In this document: piece after piece, positions 51,301 through 60,264 of the stretch | Numbering within the stretch: the stretch's first letter is position 1 | How the letters are laid out: every line of letters begins with the position of its first letter | Origin: Anisakis pegreffii | Taxonomy: Eukaryota; Nematoda; Chromadorea; Rhabditida; Anisakidae | Direction of reading: 5' to 3' | Length of the DNA: 64,000 bases | Assembly (NCBI GenBank): GCA_035041965.1 | Contig: JAPYMA010000173.1 | Coordinates: forward strand, 248,001-312,000 | Notes under the pieces: generated by a model | What the model was told of the DNA's origin: nothing | The model's input: only the letters and a program-made list of their open reading frames with translations | The model's database searches: none | Translations under genes and position numbers: made by a program

Positions 51301-54300
51301 CACTGCTTTCATATTATTCTCGTCAACGCCCACTGCTTTCATCATGTTCTCGGCAACGCCCACTGCTTTCATATTATTCTCGTCAACGCCCACTGCTTTC
51401 ATATTATTCTCGTCAACGCCCACTGCTTTCATATTATTCTCGTCAACGCCCACTGCTTTCATATTATTCTCGTCAACGCCCACTGCTTTCATCATATTCT
51501 CGTCAACGCCCACTGCTTTCATCATATTCTCGGCAACGCCCACTGCTTTCATATTATTCTCGGCAACGCCCACTGCTTTCATATTATTCTCGTCAACGCC
51601 CACTGCTTTCATATTATTCTCGTCAACGCCCACTGCTTTCATCATATTCTCGTCAACGCCCACTGCTTTCATATTATTCTCGTCAACGCCCACTGCTTTC
51701 ATCATATTCTCGTCAACGCCCACTGCTTTCATCATATTCTCGTCAACGCCCACTGCTTTCATCATATTCTCGGCAACGCCCACTGCTTTCATCATATTCT
51801 CGGCAACGCCCACTGCTTTCATATTATTCTCGGCAACGCCCACTGCTTTCATATTATTCTCGTCAACGCCCACTGCTTTCATATTATTCTCGTCAACGCC
51901 CACTGCTTTCATCATATTCTCGTCAACGCCCACTGCTTTCATCATATTCTCGTCAACGCCCACTGCTTTCATATTATTCTCGTCAACGCCCACTGCTTTC
52001 ATCATATTCTCGTCAACGCCCACTGCTTTCATATTATTCTCGTCAACGCCCACTGCTTTCATCATATTCTCGTCAACGCCCACTGCTTTCATCATATTCT
52101 CGTCAACGCCCACTGCTTTCATCATATTCTCGGCAACGCCCACTGCTTTCATCATATTCTCGGCAACGCCCACTGCTTACATATTATTCTCGGCAACGCC
52201 CACTGCTTTCATATTATTCTCGTCAACGCCCACTGCTTTCATATTATTCTCGTCAACGCCCACTGCTTTCATCATATTCTCGTCAACGCCCACTGCTTTC
52301 ATCATATTCTCGTCAACGCCCACTGCTTTCATCATATTCTCGTCAACGCCCACTGCTTTCATCATATTCTCGTCAACGCCCACTGCTTTCATCATATTCT
52401 CGGCAACGCCCACTGCTTTCATATTATTCTCGGCAACGCCCACTGCTTTCTTATTATTCTCGTCAACGCCCACTGCTTTCATCATATTCTCGTCAACGCC
52501 TACTGCTTTCATATTATTCTCGTCAACGCCCACTGCTTTCATCATATTCTCGGCAACGCCCACTGCTTTCATATTATTCTCGTCAACGCCCACTGCTTTC
52601 ATATTATTCTCGTCAACGCCCACTGCTTTCATCATATTCTCGTCAACGCCCACTGCTTTCATATTATTCTCGACAACGCCCACTGCTTTCATCATATTCT
52701 CGTCAACGCCCACTGCTTTCATCATATTCTCGGCGACGCCCTATGCTTTCATATTATTCTCGGCAACGCCCACTGCTTTCATATTATTCTCGTCAACGCC
52801 CACTGCTTTCATATTATTCTCGTCAACGCCCACTGCTTTCATCATATTCTCGTCAACGCCCACTGCTTTCATATTATTCTCGTCAACGCCCACTGCTTTC
52901 ATATTATTCTCGTCAACGCCCACTGCTTTCATATTATTCTCGTCAACGCCCACTGCTTTCATATTATTCTCGTCAACGCCCACTGCTTTCGTCATATTCT
53001 CGTCAACGCCCACTGCTTTCATCATATTCTCGTCAACGCCCACTGCTTTCATATTATTCTCGTCAACGCCCACTGCTTTCATCATATTCTCGGCAACGCC
53101 CACTGCTTTCACATTATTCTCGTCAAGGCCCACTGCTTTCATATTATTCTCGTCAACGCCCACTGCTTTCATCATATTCTCGTCAACGCCTACTGCTATC
53201 ATCATATTCTCGGCAACGCCCGCTGCTTTCATATTATTCTCGGCAACGCCCACTGCTTTCATCATATTCTCGTCAACGCCCACTGCTTTCATATTATTCT
53301 CGTCAACGCCCACTGCTTTCATCATATTCTCGTCAACGCCCACTGCTTTCATATTATTCTCGTCAACGCCCACTGCTTTCATATTATTCTCGTCAACGCC
53401 CACTGCTTTCATCATATTCTCGTCAACGCCCACTGCTTTCATCATATTCTCGTCAACGCCTACTGCTTTCATATTATTCTCGTCAACGCCCACTGCTTTC
53501 ATATTATTCTCGTCAACGCCCACTGCTTTCATCATATTCTCGGCAACGCCCACTGCTTTCATATTATTCTCGTCAACGCCCACTGCTTTCATATTATTCT
53601 CGTCAACGCCTACTGCTTTCATCATATTCTCGTCAACGCCCACTGCTTTCATCATATTCTCGTCAACGCCTACTGCTTTCATATTATTCTCGTCAACGCC
53701 CACTGCTTTCATATTATTCTCGTCAACGCCCACTGCTTTCATCATATTCTCGGCAACGCCCACTGCTTTCATCATATTCTCGTCAACGCCCACTGCTTTC
53801 ATATTATTCTCGTCAACGCCCACTGCTTTCATCATATTCTCGTCAACGCCCACTGCTTTCATCATATTCTCGGCAACGCCCACTGCTTTCATATTATTCT
53901 CGTCAACGCCCACTGCTTTCATATTATTCTCGTCAACGCCCACTGCTTTCATCATATTCTCGTCAACGCCCACTGCTTTCATATTATTCTCGTCAACGCC
54001 CACTGCTTTCATATTATTCTCGTCAACGCCCACTGCTTTCATATTATTCTCGTCAACGCCCACTGCTTTCATATTATTCTCGTCAACGCCCACTGCTTTC
54101 ATCATATTCTCGGCAACGCCCACTGCTTTCATCATATTCTCGTCAACGCCCACTGCTTTCATATTATTCTCGTCAACGCCCACTGCTTTCATCATATTCT
54201 CGTCAACGCCCACTGCTTTCATATTATTCTCGTCAACGCCCACTGCTTTCATATTATTCTCGTCAACGCCCACTGCTTTCATCATATTCTCGTCAACGCC

Positions 54301-56002
54301 CACTGCTTTCATCATGTTCTCGTCAACGCCTACTGCTTTCATATTATTCTCGTCAACGCCCACTGCTTTCATATTATTCTCGTCAACGCCCACTGCTTTC
54401 ATCATATTCTCGGCAACGCCCACTGCTTTCATATTATTCTCGTCAACGCCCACTGCTTTCATATTATTCTCGTCAACGCCTACTGCTTTCATCATATTCT
54501 CGTCAACGCCCACTGCTTTCATCATATTCTCGTCAACGCCTACTGCTTTCATGTTATTCTCGTCAACGCCCACTGCTTTCATATTATTCTCGTCAACGCC
54601 CACTGCTTTCATCATATTCTCGGCAACGCCCACTGCTTTCATCATATTCTCGTCAACGCCCACTGCTTTCATATTATTCTCGTCAACGCCCACTGCTTTC
54701 ATCATATTCTCGTCAACGCCCACTGCTTTCATCATATTCTCGGCAAAGCCCACTGCTTTCATATTATTCTCGGCAACGCCCACTGCTTTCATATTATTCT
54801 CGTCAACGCCCACTGCTTTCATCATATTCTCGTCAACGCCCCCTGCTTTCATATTATTCTCGTCAACGCCCACTGCTTTCATCATATTCTCGTCAACGCC
54901 CACTGCTTCCATATTATTCTCGTCAACGCCCACTGCTTTCATATTATTCTCGTCAACGCCCACTGCTTTCATATTATTCTCGTCAACGCCCACTGCTTTC
55001 ATCATATTCTCGTCAACGCCCACTGCTTTCATATTATTCCCGTCAACGCCCACTGCTTTCATCATATTCTCGTCAACGCCCACTGCTTTCATATTATTCT
55101 CGTCAACGCCCACTGCTTTCATCATATTCTCGTCAACGCCCACTGCTTTCATATTATTCTCGTCAACGCCCACTGCTTTCATATTATTCTCGTCAACGCC
55201 CACTGCTTTCATATTATTCTCGTCAACGCCCACTGCTTTCATATTATTCTCGTCAACGCCCACTGCTTTCATCATATTCTCGGCAACGCCCACTGCTTTC
55301 ATCATATTCTCGTCAACGCCCACTGCTTTCATATTATTCTCGTCAACGCCCACTGCTTTCATCATATTCTCATCAACGCCCACTGCTTTCATCATATTCT
55401 TGGCAACGCCCACTGCTTTCATCATATTCTCGTCAACGCCCACTGCTTTCATATTATTCTCGTCAACGCCCACTGCTTTCATCATATTCTCGTCAACGCC
55501 CACTGCTTTCATATTATTCTCGTCAACGCCCACTGCTTTCATCATATTCTCGTCAACGCCCACTGCTTTCATATTATTCTCGTCAACGCCCACTGCTTTC
55601 ATCATATTCTCGTCAACGCCCACTGCTTTCATATTATTCTCGTCAACGCCCACTGCTTTCATCATATTCTCGTCAACGCCCACTGCTTTCATATTATTCT
55701 CGTCAACGCCCACTGCTTTCATATTATTCTCGTCAACGCCCACTGCTTTCATATTATTCTCGTCAACGCCCACTGCTTTCATATTATTCTCGTCAACGCC
55801 CACTGCTTTCATCATATTCTCGGCAACGCCCACTGCTTTCATCATATTCTCGTCAACACCCACTGCTTTCATATTATTCTCGTCAACGCCCACTGCTTTC
55901 ATATTATTCTCGTCAACGCCCACTGCTTTCATCATATTCTCGTCAACGCCCACTGCTTTCATATTATTCTCGTCAACGCCCACTGATTGTTCTGTTTCAT
56001 AG
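48383..56002 (+). CDS. Candidate giant repetitive protein (decapeptide TPTAFILFSS repeats), uncertain
   Basis: An uninterrupted plus-strand frame of 2,539 codons covers the whole array. It begins MMTITLVSIHCALLLLFSLSA, which reads like a secretory signal peptide with a cleavage-ready SLSA, then repeats TPTAFI(L/I)FS(S/A), and ends STPTDCSVS. Against it: a second plus frame (48412-55986, NAHCFHIILV units) is also fully open, so the absence of stops follows from a 30-bp unit; the hydrophobic start comes from a TTG microsatellite; there is no flanking exon or recognised family. On the minus strand the repeat reads MKAVGVDENN but is broken by stops. Expression is unproven; treat as a hypothesis. 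Confidence 0.2.
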   Translation: MMTITLVSIHCALLLLFSLSATPTAFMIFFSTPTAFMIFFSTPTAFILFWSTPTAFILFSSTPTAFILFPSTPTAFILFSATPTAFIIFSSMPTAFILFSSTPTAFILFSSTPTAFILFSSTPTAFILFSSTPTAFILFSSRPTAFILFSSTPTAFILFSSTPTAFILFSSTPTAFILFSSTPTAFILFSSTPTAFIIFSATPTAFIIFSSTPTAFIIFSATPTAFILFSSTPTAFISFSSTPTAFILFSSTPTAFIIFSSTPTAFILFSSTPTAFISFSSTPTAFILFSSTPTAFILFSSTPTAFILFSSTPTAFILFSSTPTAFIMFSATPTAFILFSSTPTAFILFSSTPTAFILFSSTPTAFILFSSTPTAFIIFSSTPTAFIIFSATPTAFILFSATPTAFILFSSTPTAFILFSSTPTAFIIFSSTPTAFIIFSSTPTAFIIFSATPTAFIIFSATPTAFILFSATPTAFILFSSTPTAFILFSSTPTAFIIFSSTPTAFIIFSSTPTAFILFSSTPTAFIIFSSTPTAFILFSSTPTAFIIFSSTPTAFIIFSSTPTAFIIFSATPTAFIIFSATPTAYILFSATPTAFILFSSTPTAFILFSSTPTAFIIFSSTPTAFIIFSSTPTAFIIFSSTPTAFIIFSSTPTAFIIFSATPTAFILFSATPTAFLLFSSTPTAFIIFSSTPTAFILFSSTPTAFIIFSATPTAFILFSSTPTAFILFSSTPTAFIIFSSTPTAFILFSTTPTAFIIFSSTPTAFIIFSATPYAFILFSATPTAFILFSSTPTAFILFSSTPTAFIIFSSTPTAFILFSSTPTAFILFSSTPTAFILFSSTPTAFILFSSTPTAFVIFSSTPTAFIIFSSTPTAFIIFSSTPTAFILFSSTPTAFIIFSATPTAFTLFSSRPTAFILFSSTPTAFIIFSSTPTAFISFSSTPTAFILFSSTPTAFILFSSTPTAFILFSSTPTAFILFSSTPTAFIMFSATPTAFILFSSTPTAFILFSSTPTAFILFSSTPTAFILFSSTPTAFIIFSSTPTAFIIFSATPTAFILFSATPTAFILFSSTPTAFILFSSTPTAFIIFSSTPTAFILFSSTPTAFIIFSSTPTAFIIFSSTPTAFIIFSATPTAFIIFSATPTAFILFSATPTAFILFSSTPTAFILFSSTPTAFIIFSSTPTAFIIFSSTPTAFILFSSTPTAFIIFSSTPTAFILFSSTPTAFIIFSSTPTAFIIFSSTPTAFIIFSATPTAFIIFSATPTAYILFSATPTAFILFSSTPTAFILFSSTPTAFIIFSSTPTAFIIFSSTPTAFIIFSSTPTAFIIFSSTPTAFIIFSATPTAFILFSATPTAFLLFSSTPTAFIIFSSTPTAFILFSSTPTAFIIFSATPTAFILFSSTPTAFILFSSTPTAFIIFSSTPTAFILFSTTPTAFIIFSSTPTAFIIFSATPYAFILFSATPTAFILFSSTPTAFILFSSTPTAFIIFSSTPTAFILFSSTPTAFILFSSTPTAFILFSSTPTAFILFSSTPTAFVIFSSTPTAFIIFSSTPTAFILFSSTPTAFIIFSATPTAFTLFSSRPTAFILFSSTPTAFIIFSSTPTAIIIFSATPAAFILFSATPTAFIIFSSTPTAFILFSSTPTAFIIFSSTPTAFILFSSTPTAFILFSSTPTAFIIFSSTPTAFIIFSSTPTAFILFSSTPTAFILFSSTPTAFIIFSATPTAFILFSSTPTAFILFSSTPTAFIIFSSTPTAFIIFSSTPTAFILFSSTPTAFILFSSTPTAFIIFSATPTAFIIFSSTPTAFILFSSTPTAFIIFSSTPTAFIIFSATPTAFILFSSTPTAFILFSSTPTAFIIFSSTPTAFILFSSTPTAFILFSSTPTAFILFSSTPTAFILFSSTPTAFIIFSATPTAFIIFSSTPTAFILFSSTPTAFIIFSSTPTAFILFSSTPTAFILFSSTPTAFIIFSSTPTAFIMFSSTPTAFILFSSTPTAFILFSSTPTAFIIFSATPTAFILFSSTPTAFILFSSTPTAFIIFSSTPTAFIIFSSTPTAFMLFSSTPTAFILFSSTPTAFIIFSATPTAFIIFSSTPTAFILFSSTPTAFIIFSSTPTAFIIFSAKPTAFILFSATPTAFILFSSTPTAFIIFSSTPPAFILFSSTPTAFIIFSSTPTASILFSSTPTAFILFSSTPTAFILFSSTPTAFIIFSSTPTAFILFPSTPTAFIIFSSTPTAFILFSSTPTAFIIFSSTPTAFILFSSTPTAFILFSSTPTAFILFSSTPTAFILFSSTPTAFIIFSATPTAFIIFSSTPTAFILFSSTPTAFIIFSSTPTAFIIFLATPTAFIIFSSTPTAFILFSSTPTAFIIFSSTPTAFILFSSTPTAFIIFSSTPTAFILFSSTPTAFIIFSSTPTAFILFSSTPTAFIIFSSTPTAFILFSSTPTAFILFSSTPTAFILFSSTPTAFILFSSTPTAFIIFSATPTAFIIFSSTPTAFILFSSTPTAFILFSSTPTAFIIFSSTPTAFILFSSTPTDCSVS
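48451..55980. repeat. 30-bp minisatellite, 251 units, no unit-length variation
   Basis: 7,530 bases = 251 consecutive 30-mers, all in register. Consensus starts CACTGCTTTCAT, then ATTATT or CATATT, then CTCG(T/G)CAACGCC. Differences between units are substitutions only, mostly at three sites (ATATTA/ATCATA, GTCAACG/GGCAACG, CCCACT/CCTACT). The first two units (TTCTTTTCAACGCC) and the tail after 55980 are the most diverged, as is usual for array edges. A roughly 2-kb block is tandemly duplicated inside (about 49200-51180 and 51180-53190). Confidence 0.98.
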
Positions 56003-58244
56003 ATCAAACCATAAAGACATAAACATCGAGTATGATTAGTTTTCACTTCATTGTCATCGGTGAATCTGCCAGCAGTCGTTTGATTCTTCATCGTTCGGTT
56101 CACTGTTCGGTTTTTCATTGTTACTTAAATGCGATGCTGTCGACAATGAATGTGACAGTGCTTAGAAATTCCGCTCCTCGACGGCTCAACTTTATTCACG
56201 TCGAGTTTTCTTTCGATATTACATGAATAGTGACTAGGAGTATGTGAAATATTGTCATATATTATCGCCGATTATCATGACCGGCTAGAGGGTATTCACG
56301 GTTCATATGTGCGATGAACATTAATGATGAGTCGTCATTTGTTTGTGGCGAATATGATTGTTGCGATAGGAAGATCTATTTACCATAGAGGTTGCGCGCA
56401 AGCGATATTGTGCCAGAATCGAAATATGAGAGTTAAAGATAGTTATGTTAATGACATCGATGTGAATGAGATTGATGATATGAACCCAAGAAAAGCTTGC
56501 TTAGTATCGTGGTTAAAAGGAACAGTAAAGTGTGATAGCGATTGAAGCAAGGGTATTTGTATTGGCCGTGCCAGTAGGATGGCGATGGCAACAATGATGA
56601 TAACAGTAACGTCACTGAAAAGAGCAATGCTGGTAGCGATAACTATGAGAAGCATATCATAGTTGGTGCCAATAGCATGTGTAGTAAGGTATTATTTAGT
56701 GAAGGTTGTAGGAATATTGGGCTAGTGAAGGTTGTGAATATTATTAGAATTTATCAATGAGTATGCCCCACGTTGATAATTTCTGTGCATCTTTTTTCGT
56801 ACAAATGAGCTGATGGAAGAAATTTATAAGTGGGCTTAAGTTGGAAGGGTCTTTTTCAGTAATACAGTTAGAGTTATGAGAGTGCAAGCATTACAGAGGT
56901 GAAACTGAAGATAGAGTTTGGATTAATCGAAAAACATATCGAAACGTCTTTGTAAAGTGTATTTGGCTATTTTTCGAACCTGTGATCGGTCAAGCAGTAA
57001 CATGCTTCCTTGAGTAAGGCACAATTGGTTATATGAATTTTGAGACAACGAATATTAATTACAAGGCTCTCATGTATCAAACCGTTTCTTCATATTGAAC
57101 GTTGACGTGATTTCTGTTACTTGAATGCGATGCTAGATGCTTTAGAAGTTGATGAATAATACTGTAGGAGTAACCACAGCGAGTTCGACTACTTTATTTG
57201 GGATGAAATCAAACCCGAGTTGTTCCACTTATGATTCCACGAACTTATAAGGATCAAACCATTGTTGAATTTTTTGTATCGTCAAAGAAAATAAGTTGTT
57301 TTGATTACGCATCTCTGTAGGAAACGTTTCGCTTCATCGAAACTCGACAGGGTTGTGCAGAAACATATGCCCCACCTGAAAGTTTGCAACATGACGTTGT
57401 TGGAAACCACTGAGGAGTTAATAAGTAATCTAAAGTACTGACAGAGATGGTGGGAGGTTGGATCATAAATGACTTGGTAGTTCTAGAGCCACAGTCCTTG
57501 CTCAAGAGGCATTCAAACCGAATATAAAAGAAACAGATCAAGTAAAATATTAATGTTGTAATGCAACACATGCATCAATCCTGGCGAAAATGTTTATCCG
57601 GGGATATATGATGTTGCGGTTCTGGGAGCCTTCTTTGAAATATAAAATGTCATTCATCATTCTTTCTTACCAATGTCTTGTTTTCATCAATGTCCAGTTT
57701 CGTTACCTGATCGTATTTGATATGTTCGAGTGTAAATACTTTCTAATACCATGTAAATTAGAAAGTATCTGATATGAATGATAATACTTATGAGCTGATG
57801 TCATTAGAGATTATACAATAGACATTTCATGATGTTGTGGAAAAAAACTAATGTTCCATGACAAGCAATCAAAGAGAATTATACTACGTCTGAAGAAAGC
57901 TTATTCCAATTACTTGGCGTAGTTTCGGTAGAATGTTTGAGTAGTTGTTCAATTGCTGGCAGTGAGACAATCCAACTAAAAATAATTGTAACGCTTAAAA
58001 GATTACAATCTTGAAATGTCTATTGCAGTGTTGTTAAGAATGTCTCTATGAATTTATTCAGTTGCTTGAATGTTTTTTGATATCATGCAATGACAATAAT
58101 TAGATAGTCTAATATCTTCCATAACCAGTATGCATTTGTATCGTCCAAATCGCTGCTTATTCAGTATTTTTAAAGCATTGTTTCTTTGCTCAGACTGCTC
58201 TTAGTTTTTGTTAGTTTGTGGATGTCTATGCTCAGTGTCATTTC
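56003..58244. other. Unassigned sequence downstream of the minisatellite
   Basis: No reading frame with recognisable content. A short open stretch after an AG at 57339 (GCAETYAPPESLQHDVVGNH) could be exon debris. Otherwise ordinary AT-rich DNA. Confidence 0.4.
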
Positions 58245-59795
58245 CAGATCCGTAAATGTATGGGGGATGGGAAATCTCCACCAGCTTTCAAAGATTCTTG
58301 TGAACAGAATTATCCGGGAGGGAAATCAGTTGGTGGATTGGGATATTAAGTAAAATGAGGTAGAATTATTGGAAAAAGTAGATTAAATCCGAAAAAAAGA
58401 TTGTTAAGAAATCAACGGGAAAGTTGGACAAAAGATGTAGAAATCCCAATAATAATTTCCCAGACATGTCACCATGATTGAGCGGATTCAAACGCTTCCA
58501 GAGGAAATTACCTCAAATGCGGAAGGGTTTGAATCGTTAATGCTTATCCCTCTCCCTCTCTCCAAAATGTGGAAACAGCCGAATCCTTCTCCCGATTGGT
58601 ACTATCCCAATTACGGATCCTCCGTTATTGTTTTGTAATATTGAAGTGTTATTATTTTGCAATATTTCGAGATTATATAATGCTATGATGATATCAACAC
58701 CAACATCTACACATCATAATCATATCACCATCGAGGATGCTGCATTGAAGTTTCATCGAATCCAGTACCTAACGTCGCTATTTGTGAACCGATCTCGCCA
58801 CAAATTCATCGCTCAACCGTGTAATCAAAGTAAAAAATGATCCCCCAAAAAGCAACTTCACCAGTGCGGCTGTACTAACAAGCCTTATCCAGCTGGGAAA
58901 CTTCGATCAACTTCATTGATAAGGTCAATCACTTGCGTGCAGAAGTGTTATCTGTGTTCAGGAGTTGCATCAGTCATAATATCGATATCAAGACGGCGGA
59001 AAATCTCTTACAAAGTCATAGCAGCGTGCTCAATGCTTATCCCCCTAATGATGTCCAAGTCAACGCAGTAGTTAATCAGTTCCTGTCGTCATCCCCAAGT
59101 TGCTCAATGTTACTGAAGGCGTAAATTATGAAATCATTTCAAGTGATTCAGAGCAACGAAACGTGAACAAGTCCGTTATCTGACCGAAAAACCCCCACTC
59201 CATATGATTCCCGTCCATCAATAACGAACGGAATCATTCAATGCTGATATGAAACATCGTTCCCGTCCAACAAAGTCAACAAATTTTACTCCCTTCCCTA
59301 TGATGCGCTCCATTTGTCGAGAACGTTCCATCTGCACTGTACAGAAGAGTATTCACGAAGCCAGTGAATCGACTCTACAATTCCACCACACAACACCAAC
59401 CATGTGTGATCGTCGCCGTTTGCTGTCACGTCGTCGTATGCTCGTCGACATTTTTGCCGTTATTATGATGGTGGTTTCGAAGTTTATGCTGAAGGGACTT
59501 TCTGATTCAGTCCTCAGCGAGAACGGTGCTTGATCAGCAAAACTGCTACTTACACTTTGTGGACATAAGCGGACAATTCAGATTCTGTGAATTCAACTTC
59601 TCCCCTCCTGTCCACCATTCGACGACAGCATAAATCCCATTCCGTTCCAACCATAACCCTGACCACCAGCTATTCGACTATCAACCAGCGATGAATATGT
59701 TCAGCGTTATCAATCTCCACATTAACAGCAGCACCACAGCAGCATCGACAACGCCGAAAAAGAGTTCAACAAAACAACGTTTTAAAAATTTCATC
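58245..59795 (+). pseudogene. Intron-poor C-rich island with several protein-like frames, possible retrocopy or retroelement
   Basis: Within 1.5 kb several plus-strand stretches read like protein in successive different frames: IRKCMGDGKSPPAFKDSCEQ (from 58245, ending GLGY-stop), MIERIQTLPEEITSNAEGFE (near 58480, including NPSPDWYYPNYGSS), TIEDAALKFHRIQYLTSLF (to 58840), VLTSLIQLGNFDQ, shifting frame to FIDKVNHLRAEVLSVFRSC (to 59124), and MCDRRRLLSRRRMLVDIFAV (to 59533). The base composition is more C-rich than its neighbours and the island leads into a 200-base A-rich tail. No family recognised; a decayed retrotransposed copy or a gag-like retroelement fragment fits best, but a gene with very short introns is not excluded. 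Confidence 0.3.
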
Positions 59796-59990
59796 AAAAA
59801 CACTGAAAAAAAAAGAAAAATAATAAAAAAAAACAAAAAAAAACAAAAAAAATAAAAACAAAAAAAATAAAAGAAAAATATAAAAATATAAATTTAAAAA
59901 ATAAATGAAAAAAATAAAAAAATAAATTAATTAATTAAAAAATAAATGAAAAAAATAAAATTAAAAATAATTGAAATGAAAATAATTGAA
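59794..59990. repeat. A-rich tract (degenerate poly(A)-like)
   Basis: About 200 bases made almost only of A with scattered T, C and G, immediately 3' of the protein-like island. Consistent with a decayed, expanded poly(A) tail on the plus strand or a simple A-rich repeat. Confidence 0.85.
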
Positions 59991-60077
59991 ATGTTAAATT
60001 TTTTAAATTTGCATTGTTGAACAATATGTTTTTCTATGCCATTGGTAACATATCTTCGTTAATATCAATGGTACAAA

Positions 60078-60264
60078 CAATCAAAAGGACCTTCGTAGTT
60101 TAACTTGAGTTTTTGATTATTGCTATTGGTTGGAATAGCTGATATATTACTTAAGTGTATGTAACATCGAATTCGCTAACGTGAATTTTGCCGATGTCAT
60201 TAATTGCGTTATGAACAATTGTAAGAGGTATCCTTAATTTGAAATACGAAGGTCCTTTTGATTG
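60078..60264. repeat. 187-bp segment with exact 20-bp inverted ends
   Basis: CAATCAAAAGGACCTTCGTA at 60078-60097 is the exact reverse complement of 60245-60264. The interior is AT-rich and non-coding. Size and form fit a short MITE or a foldback remnant. Confidence 0.7.

Noticed and set aside
48451..55980. CRISPR-like array of about 30-bp repeats
   Set aside because: There are no spacers; the repeats are head-to-tail copies of one another, and the genome is eukaryotic with spliced genes.
50703..56039. Third plus-strand frame of the array (LLSYYSRQRP units, 1,778 codons)
   Set aside because: A side effect of a 30-bp unit lacking stops in that frame for part of the array; it starts in the middle of the repeat with no start context.
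48346..56118. Minus-strand repeat protein (MKAVGVDENN decapeptides) as one large CDS
   Set aside because: The frame is cut by in-frame TAA and TAG codons at four positions, and neither flank has a recognisable exon or leader.
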